In this document: in pieces, positions 30,932 to 33,414 of the stretch
Layout of the letters: each line of letters starts with the position of its first letter
Position numbering within the stretch: the stretch's first letter is position 1
The notes under the pieces: generated by a model
Database searches by the model: none
What the model was told of the DNA's origin: nothing
Seen by the model: the letters and a program-made list of their open reading frames with translations, nothing else
Position numbers and translations under genes: made by a program
DNA from: a virus
DNA length: 33,414 nucleotides
Virus record (IMG/VR): IMGVR_UViG_3300043395_000286
Span: 1-33,414 of that record
Direction: 5' to 3' (one strand)

Positions 30932-33414
30932 ATGAATTACGTTCCATTACATTTACATACTCACTTTTCACTATTCGATGGTATTGGGTTGCCGTCTGAA
31001 TATGTTGACCGTGCTACGAAGTTGGGTATGCCTGCAATAGCGATTACTGACCATGGCTCCCTTTCTGGCCACAGAGAAATGTATCGTGTTGCTAAATCTA
31101 ATGGGATAAAGCCGATTCTTGGCATAGAAGGGTACATGTGTGAAGATAGATTTGATCAGCGAGACAAGGCAGATCGAACAACTCCACTCGATATGGTTTA
31201 TAATCATATTATCCTTCTTGCCAAGAATCAGGTAGGATTAGAAAATCTTAATAAATTAAATGAGATAGCGTGGACAGAAGGTTATTATAAAAAACCACGG
31301 ATTGATTTTGAAGTATTGTCTAAATATAAAGAAGGAATCATAGTTTCTTCTGCATGTCCAAGTGGAATTATTGCTAAGTCTATTGAACTTGAAGAACTTG
31401 GAATGGCAAAGAAGTATATTAAATGGTTTAAAGAAGAGTTTGGCGATGACTATTATTTAGAGGTTATGCCACATAATGATGAGTCAATTAACAGAAACAT
31501 TTTATTGTTAGCAGACGAGTTTGGTGTTAAGCCAATCGTAACCCCAGACTGTCACCATGTTGACCAGTCTCAGAGAGAGATCCAAGAACTTAAACTTATT
31601 CTTAATACTTATGCAAATAAAATTCAGAAAGATGCTACATACGAAAAGTCCAAAAAGCAGGGGGACTTAATGAAGCGTCTTGATTACCTTTATGGTGCAG
31701 ATAGACAGATGTCATTTAATAAGTTTGATATTCATCTATTATCATATGAAGAGATTCAGGCTGCTATGGAAAAGCAGGCAATTTGGAGAACTGATATTTA
31801 TGAAAATACTATTGACCTTGCAAACAAAATTGAAGACTATGACATTAAAGATAATCTAAACCTACTGCCTGTTCAGTACAAGAATCCAGACAAGCAGTTA
31901 TCTGATCTTGCCTATGAAGGGTTAAAGGCAAAGGGTTTTGCAGATAATAAAGAGTATGTAGATAGACTAGAAGAAGAACTAAAGGTTATTAAGGATAAAA
32001 AGTTTGGTCCGTACTTTCTTGTTGTGCAAAGTATGATTGCATGGGCAAAGAAGGAAGGTATTATGGTTGGTCCAGGTCGTGGATCATCTGCTGGCTCATT
32101 GCTTTGCTATACTCTTGGCATTACGGATATAGATCCTATTGAGCATGGACTATTGTTCTTCCGCTTTATTAATCCAGAACGTAATGACTTTCCAGATATT
32201 GATACAGATATTCAAGATTCTCGTCGTGATGAAGTAAAAGATTATCTTGTTAGACAATATAAGCATGTTGCATCTATTGCTACATTTCTAGAATTTAAAG
32301 ATAAGGGTGTTGTCCGAGATGTCGCTCGTGCATTAAATATCCCTTTGGTAGATGTAAACAAGGTTTTAAAGTTAGTAGATACTTGGGACGAATACTGCTC
32401 ATCTAAAACTACTGCTTGGTTTAGAGAAAAATATCCAGAGGTGGAGCAATATGGGGAACAACTTAGGGGTCGTATTAGAGGTACTGGCATACACGCTGCT
32501 GGTGTTGTCACTAGTAAAAATCCTATTTTTAGGTACGCACCGATGGAGACACGTAATTCTCCTGGCAGCGATGATCGCATACCAGTTGTGGCGGTTGACA
32601 TGGAAGAGGCTGAAAAGATTGGTCTCATCAAAATCGACGCACTTGGTCTTAAAACCTTAAGTGTCATTAATGATACATTAAAGATTATTAAAGAGCGTGA
32701 AGGTACAAATATTGATTTACTTAAAATTGATATGACCGATCAAAAGGTTTATCAAATGCTTTCTGAGGGGTATACAAAAGGAGTCTTCCAGTGTGAAGCA
32801 ACTCCATATACAAACCTTCTTATTAAGATGGGCGTAAAGAATCTTGCAGAACTATCTGCCTCAAACGCTCTGGTTCGTCCAGGTGCTATGAATACTATTG
32901 GCAAAGATTATATCGAAAGAAAACATGGTAGACAGGCTGTTAATTACCTGCATCAAACCATGAAGCCTTTTACAGAAGAAACATATGGGTGTATCCTATA
33001 CCAGGAGCAGGTTATGCAAGCCTGCGTTCAATTAGGAGGGATGTCTTGGTCTGAAGCCGATAAGGTTCGTAAGATTATTGGTAAGAAGAAAGATGCAAGA
33101 GAGTTTGATGCGTTTCAGGAACAGTTTGTTAAGGGTGCTTCTCGTTTTATTAGTCCTAATCAGGCTCGTGATTTATGGCATGACTTTGAAGCGCATGCGG
33201 GATATTCGTTCAACAAGAGTCATGCGGTTGCTTATTCTACGCTCTCGTATTGGACGGCATGGCTAAAGTATCACTATCCAATTGAGTTTATGTACTCATT
33301 ATTAAAAAATGAAAGGGACAAAGATGCACGAACTGAATATCTTATTGAAGCGAAAAGAATGGGGATTAGCATTAAACTACCTCACATTAACGATTCGGAT
33401 ATTGATTTTAAAAT
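30932..33414 (+). CDS. dnaE: DNA polymerase III alpha subunit, DnaE-type (partial)
   Basis: The frame is open from ATG 30932, 3 nt after the SSB stop, to the window edge (827 codons seen, C-terminus missing). The PHP domain at the N-terminus keeps metal-ligand-like residues: His7 and His9 in HLHTHFS, Asp40-His41 in ITDHG, Glu66, and a late DCHHV. The polymerase core shows GPGRGSSAGS near 382-391, catalytic-like Asp424 and Asp426 in PDIDTD, and Asp569 in KIDALGLKTL, then HAAGVV and a finger region with YGCILYQEQVMQ. It should be the phage replicase with the adjacent helicase, primase and SSB. The kept PHP ligands suggest possible proofreading. Confidence 0.93.
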   Translation, partial: MNYVPLHLHTHFSLFDGIGLPSEYVDRATKLGMPAIAITDHGSLSGHREMYRVAKSNGIKPILGIEGYMCEDRFDQRDKADRTTPLDMVYNHIILLAKNQVGLENLNKLNEIAWTEGYYKKPRIDFEVLSKYKEGIIVSSACPSGIIAKSIELEELGMAKKYIKWFKEEFGDDYYLEVMPHNDESINRNILLLADEFGVKPIVTPDCHHVDQSQREIQELKLILNTYANKIQKDATYEKSKKQGDLMKRLDYLYGADRQMSFNKFDIHLLSYEEIQAAMEKQAIWRTDIYENTIDLANKIEDYDIKDNLNLLPVQYKNPDKQLSDLAYEGLKAKGFADNKEYVDRLEEELKVIKDKKFGPYFLVVQSMIAWAKKEGIMVGPGRGSSAGSLLCYTLGITDIDPIEHGLLFFRFINPERNDFPDIDTDIQDSRRDEVKDYLVRQYKHVASIATFLEFKDKGVVRDVARALNIPLVDVNKVLKLVDTWDEYCSSKTTAWFREKYPEVEQYGEQLRGRIRGTGIHAAGVVTSKNPIFRYAPMETRNSPGSDDRIPVVAVDMEEAEKIGLIKIDALGLKTLSVINDTLKIIKEREGTNIDLLKIDMTDQKVYQMLSEGYTKGVFQCEATPYTNLLIKMGVKNLAELSASNALVRPGAMNTIGKDYIERKHGRQAVNYLHQTMKPFTEETYGCILYQEQVMQACVQLGGMSWSEADKVRKIIGKKKDAREFDAFQEQFVKGASRFISPNQARDLWHDFEAHAGYSFNKSHAVAYSTLSYWTAWLKYHYPIEFMYSLLKNERDKDARTEYLIEAKRMGISIKLPHINDSDIDFK

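Noticed and set aside
1-33414. tRNA genes, CRISPR arrays, insertion sequences, attachment sites
   Set aside because: No cloverleaf-like intergenic segment, spaced direct repeats, transposase or integrase was seen; every gap is shorter than about 100 bases.

Overview
The window is a contiguous stretch of a long-tailed double-stranded DNA phage (or prophage-like) genome of the order Caudoviricetes. It is AT-rich, tightly packed and entirely plus-stranded. No integrase, transposase, rRNA, tRNA or CRISPR array was seen. One major tail protein, no sheath gene and a very large tape measure indicate a siphovirus. The gene set (PBSX-type portal, XkdF-like protease, HK97-fold capsid, large tape measure, DnaB helicase, DnaG-type primase, SSB, DnaE-family polymerase) resembles large actinobacteriophages. 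Probable leaderless starts would also suit an actinobacterial host. The host assignment is an inference.

Head module (1-7465): the end of an unidentified gene, the portal, a protease gene whose 3' half is an acidic, coiled-coil scaffold with its own internal start, the major capsid protein, a small hypothetical protein, and four connector/tail-completion genes joined by ATGA or TAATG overlaps. Tail module (7534-26616): major tail protein, two tandem paralogous tail-assembly chaperones, a 3282-residue tape measure, a distal tail protein, a 1417-residue hub-like protein and four smaller tail-tip or fibre proteins. Junction (26616-27516): a zinc-ribbon protein overlapping a helix-turn-helix protein, then a small hypothetical. 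Replication module (27518-33414): putative helicase-loader-like protein, DnaB-like helicase, small hypothetical, CHC2/Toprim primase, SSB-like protein, and a DnaE-type polymerase with a PHP domain that is cut by the window end.

Regulation is visible. Several structural genes follow extended -10 elements (TGnTATAAT) without a clear -35. Both the capsid and the major tail genes are followed by a hairpin terminator and then such a promoter. Three genes lacking a Shine-Dalgarno have TATAAT only 6-10 nt before the ATG, so their mRNAs may be leaderless. The SSB gene has the one near-canonical promoter (TTGACA, 18 bp, TAAAAT).

The most notable observations are: (1) three DnaA-box-like 9-mers within 43 bp in the portal/protease gap, overlapping a promoter; (2) a scaffold start nested in frame inside the protease gene with a perfect Shine-Dalgarno, analogous to lambda C/Nu3 but with an unrelated-looking protease; (3) long and short tail chaperones encoded as separate paralogous genes rather than by frameshifting; (4) a kinase-like signature embedded in the tape measure next to a second copy of the usual tape-measure C-terminal motif. 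All functional calls come from reading the sequence; no database search was run.
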